A DNA stretch of 64,000 bases. Origin: an uncultured Collinsella sp. GTDB taxonomy: Bacteria > Actinomycetota > Coriobacteriia > Coriobacteriales > Coriobacteriaceae. Positions 55,352 to 64,000 of the stretch are shown in pieces. The notes under the pieces are model-generated. The model saw only the letters and a program-made list of their open reading frames with translations, did not search any database and was not told where the DNA came from. The stretch is taken from the NCBI GenBank assembly GCA_900754745.1, contig CAAEEB010000103.1, forward strand, positions 104,942-168,941. Reading direction: 5' to 3'. Numbering within the stretch: position 1 is the stretch's first letter; the number at the start of each line of letters is the position of its first letter. Made by a program: the position numbers and the translations under genes.

Positions 55352-56359
55352 TTAATTTGAAGAACGCAACGCACGGTATAGCAAACCGTAGATTCTAAAA
55401 AAACCAAACCAGTATTTAGTAATGAACCGCAATACCAACAAATCAGGTCTTCTGGCATCGCATGTCATATATCTACAATTGAGGTAACATTTTTTTGATT
55501 CCTCAGAAAATGAGCTCCAATCCTCATACTCATCAATGCTTTTAGAAAGCAAAAGTGCAAAAACGTGCAGTATCTTTTCGGAAGCAATACGAGATAAGTC
55601 GTGGTAGGAATTAGATCGATAGTAGCGCCAACGGTCCCCCCAAATCTCAAAAGTTTCAAGAACTCTTCTATTAATTTTTGAATGCTGAACGCTGTCGGTA
55701 CGGATACGGTAGCCGTATAGACACGCAGGGAGGTCAATGACTCTGTCTGTATGCAAATACAGTTTCCAGAGAATATTCTCATCATCATTTATTCGACCCG
55801 AAAGACCGTCACGAATCGAAACGCGAATATCGGTATAGATTGATTTCTTCCATAATTTATTCCAAAGAACCGCAGAGTCAATCCCGCCAATTAATAAGCG
55901 TTTTTCAAATTCAAGGCCAGAAGACACACATATCCGATTCTCAGAGTAATTTGGCTTGAAATCGATAGCACATTCATTGCCGTCATTAAAACTGAAAAAC
56001 CGGCATTGAACTATATCGCATGAGTACCGCTTAGCTGCACCAATAAGCACCTCAAGATAGCGAGGAGAAACAAGGTCGTCAGAATCTACCCAAGCAATAT
56101 ATTCACTATCGCTTTCAAGCGCCCAATCCAAAGCGACATTCCTCGCGACGCCCCCTCCGGCGTTCTCTTGATGACGGCACTTAAATCTAGAATCCTTCGA
56201 ACACCAGCGCTTACAAATCGCATAGCTATCATCGGTTGACCCATCATCAACCAATAAGACCTCAAAATCGTCAAAGGATTGTCGTTCAATACTATTTAAA
56301 GTGATATCTAGGTATCTATCGGCATTAAATATAGGCATCAAAATACTAACTTGAGCCAT
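55352..56359 (-). CDS. Family 2 glycosyltransferase
   Basis: 335 aa with the GT-A fold signature: VSILMPIFNADRYLDITLNS, LLVDDGSTDDSYAICKRW and the DxD region YIAWVDSDDLVSPRYLE (about 90-105). The C-terminal half is family-variable. It probably adds one sugar to the lipid-linked repeat unit on the cytoplasmic side. It sits 11 nt upstream of the flippase gene. Donor and acceptor cannot be told from sequence. Confidence 0.92.
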   Translation of the reverse strand: MAQVSILMPIFNADRYLDITLNSIERQSFDDFEVLLVDDGSTDDSYAICKRWCSKDSRFKCRHQENAGGGVARNVALDWALESDSEYIAWVDSDDLVSPRYLEVLIGAAKRYSCDIVQCRFFSFNDGNECAIDFKPNYSENRICVSSGLEFEKRLLIGGIDSAVLWNKLWKKSIYTDIRVSIRDGLSGRINDDENILWKLYLHTDRVIDLPACLYGYRIRTDSVQHSKINRRVLETFEIWGDRWRYYRSNSYHDLSRIASEKILHVFALLLSKSIDEYEDWSSFSEESKKCYLNCRYMTCDARRPDLLVLRFITKYWFGFFRIYGLLYRALRSSN

Positions 56360-56388
56360 CTAAAAACCACCATATCTATACATCGTCG

Positions 56389-57291
56389 TTAATTAAAAGA
56401 GTTAAGAAGATTGAGCTTGCTCACGGCAATAACGTCTCGGTGATTTAGTTTCTGAATGAACCCACCATCCAGGTGCCCCAAATCAATGCTGCCTATATAT
56501 TCATCTACCAATAAACGTCTTAGCAACTTTGGGTCACCACAATAAAATGGAACATGATTAATCTGAGACGCAGCCTTAGGACATCGACGGCACGTCAACT
56601 CAAACAAATAGTCAACCAAGAAATAGTCAATAAGGCTATTGTGGTTTTGCCAATAAGCTATATAAGCTCTGTAACATTCAGATAAAAGCTGATTTGAAGG
56701 GCCAGAAGCCAAAAACCAAGCAGCCCAGCGTCCTTGGCTAACGTAACGCTGAGAATTCATTTTTTGGTGTATCGAATAAAACGGAAATAGCGTCAATTCA
56801 TCCGGAATTACACCCGTAAAATAGCATGTAGAATCTGCCCAAATACCGCCATACTGCGAGAGTAGAGAGAAACGAACAAAGTCGGAAAAACATGCAAGGC
56901 CCATTGCGCCGGAATTTAAAGCCAAACTCACGCAATCAGGAATCTGAATGTAGTCAGATAGGTTTGTTAAATCCAGCTCAATTACCGGATGTGTCCCGCA
57001 GTACTTTTTTAAACTTTTTCTACAAGTCTGAATAAGACTAGGCGCGTCATCAAAACCTTGAGCCCAAAATGTCCAAATGGGAGACGTAGGCTCAATCTCC
57101 TTATTCTGATAGCTCCCAATACCTTCAGGTATACTCTCAAGTTTATCTAAAACCCGAGAATGATAGGTGCTCCACATATCATCAAAATAATCACCGAGAA
57201 ATAATGCCAACTGCTGGTTAAGAGCAAAGGAGGTACCAAACTCCGTTGCGCAACCAGTAATTTGCCGTATTTTATTTGCAACGGTATTCAT
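56389..57291 (-). CDS. Capsular polysaccharide synthesis (GT32-like) glycosyltransferase
   Basis: 300 aa of the Caps_synth family. PIWTFWAQGFDDAPSLIQTC and ACFSDFVRFSLLSQYGGIWA with the following DST form the characteristic DxD-type nucleotide-sugar site; a Cys pair (CRRCP) follows later. It overlaps the polymerase stop by 4 nt (ATGA). Presumed to transfer a hexose to the growing repeat unit. Confidence 0.85.
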   Translation of the reverse strand: MNTVANKIRQITGCATEFGTSFALNQQLALFLGDYFDDMWSTYHSRVLDKLESIPEGIGSYQNKEIEPTSPIWTFWAQGFDDAPSLIQTCRKSLKKYCGTHPVIELDLTNLSDYIQIPDCVSLALNSGAMGLACFSDFVRFSLLSQYGGIWADSTCYFTGVIPDELTLFPFYSIHQKMNSQRYVSQGRWAAWFLASGPSNQLLSECYRAYIAYWQNHNSLIDYFLVDYLFELTCRRCPKAASQINHVPFYCGDPKLLRRLLVDEYIGSIDLGHLDGGFIQKLNHRDVIAVSKLNLLNSFN

Positions 57292-58547
57292 TTATCATCC
57301 TCAAAACGATAGCTTCTGCCGAAACGAAACAGAAGACCCCTTTGCATCCCGCAAATAAAGCAATAGCCGATAAAAACAAACGGCTTAGCAGATAATGTAG
57401 GCTCAATCAAAAAACTGATGAGTAATATAAAGATCAGGACGAAGTTGAGTATCCGCAAATGCGAAGATGCATCTTCGGCAGACAGAAGCTCCCAAGCGCC
57501 GACAATGTTCGAGAGTATAAACACCGTCATTAAAACCATGGGTATCACTCCTGCCACCCGAGCAATGTCGAGCAATAGATTATGAGCGGCATCGACAGAG
57601 GTTATCCCACCAAAAGGATGAGACGGAATTGCCTCTATCACCTGCTGCCAAAACAGAAGTCTCCCATCATTTTTAATCGAAAGATCCCTGCTAGCCGCTC
57701 TCTCCTGCAAAGCACCGAGAGGCAGAGCGCTTGTCAGCGATTCCTGAAAAGCAAACGCTATAGGAATCAAAACAATCAAAATCAGAGTGCCCAAACAAAT
57801 GCGCCTAACCGTCGTCTTCTTAAGCAGAGGAACCCTTCCAGACTCGACAAGCGCAGAAACAACAAGCATCAGTGCTAGTGTAAAAACCGCCAAAATAAGG
57901 TTGGTTCTGCTTGCAGTTACAAGTGAGAAATAAAAAGCTAAAACACCCGGAACCAACGCGATCAGTTTCAGCGACACCTTGCTACATTGCAAAAATGCAA
58001 CTATTGAAAGAACTAGGGCTGACAGACAGTAACCATTGTGATTAGTTGCCTGCCATAACTCTCCAGTCCAAAAATCTGCCAGGAGACGTTCATCCGAACC
58101 GGGTGAATAATCGACGATAACTCCACCTTTTATGTAACATAGCAACGGCCATGCAAGCATTCCCAAGGACATGACCCAAACCAACTGAAGATATTTCTTT
58201 TCTGGGGAATCAGATGCACGTACCAATCGCTTTCCAGCAACATACATCAGCAAAGACCCTGCACATAGTTGTACAAATGTTGTCAGATTTATAGTTATGC
58301 CATAATTGATATAGTCGAATACGTAATATGTCAAACCGAACAAAGCAAGTGATAAAAATTCAATGGGAGATGAAATAAATCCCCTGCTATCCTTTATATT
58401 CGTAGCAGCAAGAGCAGTTACTGTAAAAAGCAATAACCAAGTACAATTTTTGTTTGCAAAACGAATCGCATACATGAAAAGCAGTGCAGCCAATACCACA
58501 TTTTCAACACGTAGATTCTTAATTTTAGAATAAGTTACTGTGCCCAT
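57288..58547 (-). CDS. O-antigen/capsule polymerase (Wzy-like)
   Basis: 419-aa protein with about ten to twelve membrane segments and a periplasmic-type loop containing RLLADFWTGELWQATNHNGYCL, in the style of O-antigen ligase/polymerase (Wzy/RfaL) proteins; a later loop has RDLSIKNDGRLLFWQQVIEA and AHNLLLDIARVAGV, also common in this superfamily. Sequence identity in the family is low, so the call rests on topology and the neighbouring flippase and glycosyltransferases. Confidence 0.8.
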   Translation of the reverse strand: MGTVTYSKIKNLRVENVVLAALLFMYAIRFANKNCTWLLLFTVTALAATNIKDSRGFISSPIEFLSLALFGLTYYVFDYINYGITINLTTFVQLCAGSLLMYVAGKRLVRASDSPEKKYLQLVWVMSLGMLAWPLLCYIKGGVIVDYSPGSDERLLADFWTGELWQATNHNGYCLSALVLSIVAFLQCSKVSLKLIALVPGVLAFYFSLVTASRTNLILAVFTLALMLVVSALVESGRVPLLKKTTVRRICLGTLILIVLIPIAFAFQESLTSALPLGALQERAASRDLSIKNDGRLLFWQQVIEAIPSHPFGGITSVDAAHNLLLDIARVAGVIPMVLMTVFILSNIVGAWELLSAEDASSHLRILNFVLIFILLISFLIEPTLSAKPFVFIGYCFICGMQRGLLFRFGRSYRFEDDK

Positions 58548-58552
58548 GGCAA

Positions 58553-59623
58553 CTACCAGACCCTCTTGCTATTAAATAGTGATAGCAATCGAACAGCCGC
58601 GCTTTCATGTCCTCTAAAAACAAGACGAAGGACTAGCCTCATGTCCCATCTAAGCTCTGCACCAAACTTTGTTGTAGCCCATGCTTTTAAACAGTCATCG
58701 TTATTTCTGATACGTTCAGAAATAGTTAGGGCATCTATGGCCGAAGCATAACGGACCGCCGCCTGAATGCTCCTGTAAGCGCGTTCTAATAGTAGTATTT
58801 CTACTGTGGTGGAAGAGAAGATAAATCCCGAGCGCTCCTGCCAAGATCTAACGAAATTATTCAAATGACGGCAGAGGCAGATCGAGTCGTCTAAATCACT
58901 CTCCCTAAAGGAGAAAGTCGTACTTCTCTCGTTAACCCTATAAAAATAAAGGTTTTCCCTTAAATACAATGTATCGGTTGCAAAATCCAAGACAAACAGC
59001 GATTGAAGCCTATCTTCGCCAGAGACCATATGCGTCATATCATCTGGATACTCTGGAGAAATCAAAAGGGATTTCTTTATGCACTTTGACCATAGGCTGT
59101 TGAGACAGTCTGACGTAAATGACAGATTTAGCAATCTACCCATATCGCATTGCTCGAATTCACGAGAGGCACCAAAGGGAAAGCGATACTCCGGTTTATT
59201 AAAATATTCATCCCTCGAATACTCAAATAAAACCAAATCCCAACGACGGTTTTCTAGAGCGCAATCGAGCCTTTCTAAAGAATCCGATCTAAATGCATCG
59301 TCTGCATCCAAATGTAAAATGTAGTCTCCGTTAAGATGAGCATATGCAGCTCGACGAGCAGCAAAAGGACCAGCATTTTCTTGATGTATGGCTTTCACTC
59401 GAGCATCGGCCTTAGAAAATGACTGAACGATAGAAAATGTCCCATCAGTTGAGCCATCATCGACAACAAATGCCTCCCAATGAGGATATGTTTGTCTCTG
59501 AAGAGACAAGAGCGCGGTCTCAATATATGCTTCCGCATTAAATGCAGGAATCACAACGGAAAATAAAATCGGAGTCAATGCTTTACCCTTAGTCGATACG
59601 TATCGGTTCCGGACTTCACCCAT
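58553..59623 (-). CDS. Family 2 glycosyltransferase
   Basis: 356 aa with FSVVIPAFNAEAYIETALLS, EAFVVDDGSTDGTFSIVQSF and the DxD region YILHLDADDAFRSDSLERL. The open frame starts with a TTG at 59635; the ATG at 59621-59623 is preferred although its ribosome binding site is weak (GAG). It follows the radical SAM gene directly. Low GC compared with that neighbour. Sugar specificity unknown. Confidence 0.9.
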   Translation of the reverse strand: MGEVRNRYVSTKGKALTPILFSVVIPAFNAEAYIETALLSLQRQTYPHWEAFVVDDGSTDGTFSIVQSFSKADARVKAIHQENAGPFAARRAAYAHLNGDYILHLDADDAFRSDSLERLDCALENRRWDLVLFEYSRDEYFNKPEYRFPFGASREFEQCDMGRLLNLSFTSDCLNSLWSKCIKKSLLISPEYPDDMTHMVSGEDRLQSLFVLDFATDTLYLRENLYFYRVNERSTTFSFRESDLDDSICLCRHLNNFVRSWQERSGFIFSSTTVEILLLERAYRSIQAAVRYASAIDALTISERIRNNDDCLKAWATTKFGAELRWDMRLVLRLVFRGHESAAVRLLSLFNSKRVW

Positions 59624-59637
59624 CGAAGCTCGCAAGG

Positions 59638-60783
59638 CTACAGCGCCTCATGCGTCTCGTACACGTGCGCATCGGCCTTGGACGCCTCGGACAGGCCGTC
59701 GTTGATCTTGGCGCACAGGTCGCAGGTGGAGCAGGCGTCGAGCTGTTCCTTGGTGACGCGGCCCTCCTCGTAATCACGAACGACCTTGAGCTCGTGCATG
59801 TCGTAGGGCCTTTTGGTGAACAGGGCCTTCAACTTGTGCCTGAGCACCCACCAGCCGGGCTTCCAGATGTACTTGTGCATGGCCGGGCTCACCGAGCCGA
59901 TCATCCAGCAGTTGCGGTCGCAGTGGCGGACCTTCGCGCGGACCCTCTCGGCCTGGTCGGAGTTCCAAAGCTCGTCCCAGGACTCCTCGTTGAGGTTGCC
60001 CATGACCTCCTTGTCCTTGGTGCCGTTGCAGGGCATCACGTCGCCGTAGGGGTCGATGAAGAAGGTGTCGAACGCCATGTCGCAGGGCAGCAGGCGCGGC
60101 TGGCCGTAGATGTAGTTGATGAGGCCGTGGTTGAAGTAGGCGCGGAACCACTTCTTGGGGCTGTTGGACCTGAGCAGCTCGTTGACCAGGTCCTCGAAGT
60201 TCTTGGCCACCATGGGGCGGTCGTGGATGATGTTCTTTGCCTCGACGAAGTAGAAGCTGTTGTGAAGCGACGCCGTGGCGAACTCCATGCCCAGCTCATC
60301 GGAGATCTTGTAGAGGGGCACCAGGTCGGGCGCGTTGAGGTCCTGCACCGTCATGCCGAAGCCAACGTCGGGGTGCTTGAGCTCGACGAGCTTCTTGAGC
60401 GTGGCGTAGCCGCGGTTGTAGCCGTTCTCCAGCCCGCGGATCTTGTCGTTGGTCTGCTGCAGTCCCTCGATGGAGATGCGGATGCCGACGTTGGGGAACT
60501 CCTCGCACAGGTCGATAATGCGGTCGGTGAAGAAGCCGTTGGTGGAGATCACGATGCGGTCGGACTTCTTGTAGAGCTCGCGAACGATGTCCTTGAGATC
60601 CTGGCGGATGAAGGGCTCGCCGCCGGTGATGTTGGTGAAGTACATCTTGGGGAGCTTCTTGATGGTCTCGATGGAGAGCTCCTCCTCCGGGCGGCTGGGC
60701 GCCTTGTAGCGGTTGCACATGGTGCAGCGCGCGTTGCAGCGGTAGGTGACGATGACGGTACCGTTGAGTTTCTTTTCGGCCAT
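59638..60783 (-). CDS. Radical SAM/SPASM protein in the polysaccharide cluster
   Basis: 381 aa. Radical SAM cluster motif CNARCTMC (16-23), glycine-rich NITGGEPFIRQDL, then a SPASM-like C-terminal region with cysteines in LLPCDMAF, GDVMPCNGTKD, CDRNCWM and CSTCDLCAK, which would bind auxiliary Fe-S clusters. Such proteins modify peptides or sugars; within glycan clusters some act on sugar or lipid-linked intermediates. The gene is clearly more GC-rich than the glycosyltransferases on both sides, suggesting a separate origin. Substrate unknown. Confidence 0.85.
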   Translation of the reverse strand: MAEKKLNGTVIVTYRCNARCTMCNRYKAPSRPEEELSIETIKKLPKMYFTNITGGEPFIRQDLKDIVRELYKKSDRIVISTNGFFTDRIIDLCEEFPNVGIRISIEGLQQTNDKIRGLENGYNRGYATLKKLVELKHPDVGFGMTVQDLNAPDLVPLYKISDELGMEFATASLHNSFYFVEAKNIIHDRPMVAKNFEDLVNELLRSNSPKKWFRAYFNHGLINYIYGQPRLLPCDMAFDTFFIDPYGDVMPCNGTKDKEVMGNLNEESWDELWNSDQAERVRAKVRHCDRNCWMIGSVSPAMHKYIWKPGWWVLRHKLKALFTKRPYDMHELKVVRDYEEGRVTKEQLDACSTCDLCAKINDGLSEASKADAHVYETHEAL

Positions 60784-60788
60784 GTGGA

Positions 60789-62051
60789 TTAGTCCTCTTT
60801 CTTGGCGCAGGCAGGATCAAGAATCGCTTCAAGCTTTTCGAGATGGTTCTGCGGTGTATATTTCGTAAGCACTCTATTGCGGCCATTCATACCCTGGCGT
60901 CTGGCTTCATCCGGATTCTCCAGGTAAAAGGCGATGGTTTTCGAAAGCGCATCAACGTCGTCCAAGGGAAGCACGGACCCCGTCTCCCCGTTCTCCACCA
61001 ACTCCGGCATGCAGCCGATATCGAAAACGACAACCGGCTTGCCATGTGCATAGGCCTCGAGCACCGTGTTGGGCATGTTCTCAAACCAAGTCGAAGGGCA
61101 GAGAACGCATGCGGCGCCATCGATAAGGCGTTCCTTCTCTTCACCCTTGACGAAACCCACGAAATCCACGCGGTCCGATATACCGGCCTCTTCTACAGCC
61201 GCTTTAATTGACGCAGCGTACTCGTCGTCGGTACGCCCGGTGACCTTAAGCCTTACACCGCTGTTACACATGGCGGCGCCTACGGTTAGATCAACGCCCT
61301 TTTCGGGACTGATCCTACCAAGATAGAGAGCGTACTTTCCCGCGATAGGACCGTCCTCAAGCAGAGAAGGAGCCGTAGTAAACGTCGGAACAACATTGAT
61401 TTTCTCCCCCGACACACCGGACTTTTCCAGAAGAGACGCCGTGAATGCAGAGGGACAGACAAATGCATCAACATAATCAAACAGACGCTTGCGGCGGTGG
61501 AACTTCATTGACGCGATACGCACTGCAGTTGTGGCCCTCGAGCCGTGGCAGCAGGACATATCGGCGGCTTTGGAGTAATCACCGTTGATACAAGCCGTAC
61601 AGACCTCCCCGTTGCAAAGAAAATCGGAACGGGGGCACATAATATTGAAATCCGAAAGCCTGTGGACAACCCTTACGCCTTCATCGTAACCAGCTTTGAA
61701 GATACTCGGAGAAAGCGCGTTAATCTGCTGCAGGACGTAGACGACGTCCGGCCTCTCGTCCCGGATAAGACGTCGCAGATTCTTATATGCCTCGCGGTTA
61801 TAGAAAGCGCAGGAGAGCAAACGAGCGACGTTCTTCGGAGTCTTCTTAACGTTGTTAAAGTAGGCGTCACCCGACTCGCTCTTCCCATGGGGAAAATAAC
61901 GGGAATATGGCGTATCCTCATTGAGCGGGCTGCGGACCGAAAACGGAATAACAGTATGCCCGGCGTCTTCAAGAAGGCGCTTAACGTTGAACATATAGAT
62001 CTCGGGACCGCCCGAGACATAGTAGCGATAATTCGCCAAGATTATCTTCAT
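60789..62051 (-). CDS. Family 4 glycosyltransferase
   Basis: 420-aa GT-B enzyme. N-terminal YRYYVSGGPEIYMFNVKRLL, a mid-protein cysteine-containing block (MCPRSDFLCNGEVCTACING) seen in a subset of capsule GT4 enzymes, and the C-terminal donor-binding region LYLGRISPEKGVDLTVGAA and NTVLEAYAHGKPVVVFDIG with the EX7E-type acidic residues. It overlaps the next gene upstream by 4 nt. Adds a sugar with retention of configuration; donor unknown. Confidence 0.92.
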   Translation of the reverse strand: MKIILANYRYYVSGGPEIYMFNVKRLLEDAGHTVIPFSVRSPLNEDTPYSRYFPHGKSESGDAYFNNVKKTPKNVARLLSCAFYNREAYKNLRRLIRDERPDVVYVLQQINALSPSIFKAGYDEGVRVVHRLSDFNIMCPRSDFLCNGEVCTACINGDYSKAADMSCCHGSRATTAVRIASMKFHRRKRLFDYVDAFVCPSAFTASLLEKSGVSGEKINVVPTFTTAPSLLEDGPIAGKYALYLGRISPEKGVDLTVGAAMCNSGVRLKVTGRTDDEYAASIKAAVEEAGISDRVDFVGFVKGEEKERLIDGAACVLCPSTWFENMPNTVLEAYAHGKPVVVFDIGCMPELVENGETGSVLPLDDVDALSKTIAFYLENPDEARRQGMNGRNRVLTKYTPQNHLEKLEAILDPACAKKED

Positions 62052-63172
62052 CGGGCCTCTCCTTGATAAAGCTCGAGGGTCCGTTCGACGACGGAATCCC
62101 AGTCATAGTTATTTCTCACGCGCTCGCAAGCACTCTCGCCAAGCTTGTTGGCCCTTTCCGGATTATCCAGAAGGCTGTGAAGGACGCGAGTAAGCTCAGA
62201 AACGTTGCCTTTGGCAAAAGTTACGCCGGCGCTTCCAAGAACGTCAGCGCATTCGGGCACATCGCTCGTAACGCAACATGTCCCGTAGGACATGGCTTCC
62301 ATAAGAGAAAGTGGCATACCTTCCACATCGGAAGGGAGCACGTAGACATATGCATTCGAATAGAGCTCGGCGAGAAGGTCACCCGTGACGAATCCGGTAA
62401 AAATAACGCGCGGGTCAGAACCAGCCCGCTTTCTAAGCTCAATCTCAAATGCATCGGTGTCAGAACCTCCGCCAGCAATGACCAAACGCTTATCGGTATC
62501 GAGCCGACGGAAAGCATCAACGAGCAAATCACCGCGCTTTTCGGGCACTAGTCGGCCAAGATACAAGATGTAGTCGCCACGAGATAGCCCCCAACGCTCA
62601 GCGATTAAACTGGCATCAATACACTCACGGATTTCCACTCCATTGTGTATGAGAGCGGCCTCGCGACCGTATTCCTGCTTGAAATAGGCCTTCGCAGAGG
62701 ACGATAGAACAATCAACTCATTCGATTGGGTCGCAGCCGCCCTCTCGCCCATCTTGATATAAGCGCTAGCGAGTCGTCCCCACTTGGCCCTCTGCCAGTC
62801 AAGACCGTGGATCGTCGCAACGGTGCGAATTCCTGCCCGACGGGCAAGTGACAGTGGAACACAGGGCCCCTCAGCGTGGTAATGAATCACGTCGGGGCGG
62901 TCCTTAATCGCCTGTCGAGTCGCAAAATAAGACGAAGAAAGTGCAGCGAGGCCCTTCTTATCAATTGTCTTAACCGGCACAATGCGCACGCCGTCAACAA
63001 CACGCTCGGAAAGAGTTGTCGACTCTCCAGTCATCACGTCAGAACCAGAACGGTCGTAGCATGTAATCTCATGGCCTAGGGCAGCCATGCGACGAGCCAG
63101 CTCCGTAACAACAACTTCGACCCCGCCTTCACGAGAGCCAAATCGCTTATGTCCAATCATTGCTATCCGCAC
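62048..63172 (-). CDS. Family 4 glycosyltransferase
   Basis: 374-aa GT-B enzyme with MIGHKRFGSREGGVEVVVTE at the start, IHYHAEGPCVPLSLARRAGI in the acceptor domain, and LYLGRLVPEKRGDLLVDAFR plus EGMPLSLMEAMSYGTCCVTS in the donor domain. This resembles the rhamnosyl/galactosyltransferases often encoded early in capsule operons. GTG start. It lies 1 nt from the epimerase stop and is coupled to the following GT4 by a 4-nt overlap. Confidence 0.92.
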   Translation of the reverse strand: MRIAMIGHKRFGSREGGVEVVVTELARRMAALGHEITCYDRSGSDVMTGESTTLSERVVDGVRIVPVKTIDKKGLAALSSSYFATRQAIKDRPDVIHYHAEGPCVPLSLARRAGIRTVATIHGLDWQRAKWGRLASAYIKMGERAAATQSNELIVLSSSAKAYFKQEYGREAALIHNGVEIRECIDASLIAERWGLSRGDYILYLGRLVPEKRGDLLVDAFRRLDTDKRLVIAGGGSDTDAFEIELRKRAGSDPRVIFTGFVTGDLLAELYSNAYVYVLPSDVEGMPLSLMEAMSYGTCCVTSDVPECADVLGSAGVTFAKGNVSELTRVLHSLLDNPERANKLGESACERVRNNYDWDSVVERTLELYQGEAR

Positions 63173-63173
63173 G

Positions 63174-64000
63174 CTAGCAACAACCCCCGTAATACTCGCG
63201 ATACCACTTGGCGAAGGCCCTCAGACCGTCCTCGAGCGGCGTCGCGGGCTTGTAGCCAAGGTCGCGCTGGAGCGCCGTGGTGTCGGCGTAGGTGACGGGC
63301 ACGTCGCCTGGCTGCATGGGCACGAGCTGCTTGTGGGCCTCGAAGTCGTAGTCCGCAGGCAGCACGCCCTCCTCCACCAGCACGCGCTGCAGCGTGTCGA
63401 CGAAGTCGAGCAGGTTCTCGGGGTGCGAGTTGCCGATGTTGTAGACGCGGTGCGCGGCGAGGGGCAGCCCGTCCTCGCCCATCTTCACCTCGGGGGCGGC
63501 GTCCATGACGCGCCTCACGCCCTCGACGATGTCGTCGACGTAGGTGAAGTCGCGGCGGCAGTCGCCCATGTTGAAGATCTTGATGGTCTCGCCGCGGCGC
63601 AGCTTCTCGGTGAAGCCGAAGTAGGCCATGTCGGGCCTACCCATGGGGCCGTACACCGTGAAGAAACGCAGGCCTGTCGCGGGGATGGAATAGAGCTTGG
63701 AGTAGGCAGCCGCCATGAGCTCGTTAGACTTCTTGGTGGCGGCATAGAGCGACACCGGCGAGTCGACGCGGTCCTCCTCGGAGAACGGAACCTTCTTGTT
63801 GCCGCCGTAGACCGAGCTGGAGCTCGCGTAGACGAGATGCTTGACCGGGTGGTGGCGGCAGGCCTCCAGGATGTTGAAGAATCCGACGAGGTTGCTCTCG
63901 AGGTAGGCGCGCGGATTCTCGATGGAGTAGCGGACGCCCGCCTGGGCGGCGAGGTTCACCACGACGTCGAAGCCGTTCGCGGCGAACAGGCGCTCGATGA
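63174..64000 (-). CDS. UDP-glucuronate 4-epimerase-like sugar epimerase (5' end beyond window)
   Basis: Partial SDR-family epimerase, at least 275 residues, open through the window edge. SSSSVYGGNKKVPF, catalytic YAATKKSNELMAAAY, GLRFFTVYGPMGRPDMAYFG and RRDFTYVDDIVEGV are characteristic of UDP-glucuronate 4-epimerases (LpsL/CapI/GlaKP type) making UDP-galacturonate. It is GC-rich compared with the glycosyltransferases behind it. The nucleotide-binding GxxGxxG segment lies outside the window. Confidence 0.88.
   Translation of the reverse strand, partial: IERLFAANGFDVVVNLAAQAGVRYSIENPRAYLESNLVGFFNILEACRHHPVKHLVYASSSSVYGGNKKVPFSEEDRVDSPVSLYAATKKSNELMAAAYSKLYSIPATGLRFFTVYGPMGRPDMAYFGFTEKLRRGETIKIFNMGDCRRDFTYVDDIVEGVRRVMDAAPEVKMGEDGLPLAAHRVYNIGNSHPENLLDFVDTLQRVLVEEGVLPADYDFEAHKQLVPMQPGDVPVTYADTTALQRDLGYKPATPLEDGLRAFAKWYREYYGGCC

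Overview
The window is a chromosomal segment of an actinobacterium of the class Coriobacteriia, most likely Collinsella or a close relative. The basis is the GC-rich housekeeping genes with many TTG and GTG starts, the gene orders rpsP-khpA-rimM-trmD-lepB-glyQ-glyS and rplU-rpmA-obgE-nadD-yqeK-rsfS, and an AroE-AroK fusion. The genus is inferred from gene content and was not tested by a search.

1-25.5 kb is core genome, nearly all on the minus strand. It holds glyQS, lepB, trmD, rimM, khpA and rpsP; dinB on the plus strand; rsfS, yqeK, nadD, obgE, rpmA and rplU; the TIGR03936/TIGR03960 pair; a DUF697-like protein; the complete cell-shape cluster mreB-mreC-mreD-mrdA-rodA; a TPR membrane protein; a cyclophilin; a zinc-ribbon membrane protein; a CtpE-like P-type ATPase; and tRNA-Arg(CCG).

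25.7-34.2 kb is a plus-strand operon with every step from DAHP to chorismate and on to prephenate-derived phenylalanine and tyrosine precursors: aroF, tyrA, aroB, aroA, aroC, pheA, fused aroE-aroK, aroQ. It is followed by glf (UDP-galactopyranose mutase) and a strong terminator.

35.5-52.3 kb is a lower-GC defence island. In order it holds an AAA ATPase with a TOPRIM-like partner, an Abi_2 HEPN protein, a small membrane protein, a frame-broken FRG protein, two different AbiH proteins, a reverse transcriptase with a YCDD active site, a UvrD-helicase stub, an OLD-type ATPase-nuclease, and a decayed YobI-like P-loop NTPase. Pieces of IS256-like and IS21-like elements lie between them. Three features stand out: a perfect 24-bp palindrome over the promoter and ribosome binding site of the AAA gene; a 157-bp leader present twice (about 80% identical, ungapped) in front of two unrelated genes, with a partial third copy before the reverse transcriptase; and a nested 127-nt inverted-repeat element at the island's left edge.

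52.5-64 kb is a minus-strand surface-polysaccharide cluster. It contains two DUF1919 proteins, a Wzx flippase, a Wzy-like polymerase, two GT2 and two GT4 glycosyltransferases, a capsular synthesis (GT32-like) protein, a radical SAM/SPASM protein and a UDP-glucuronate 4-epimerase cut by the window end. The alternation of GC-rich and AT-rich genes suggests mosaic assembly.
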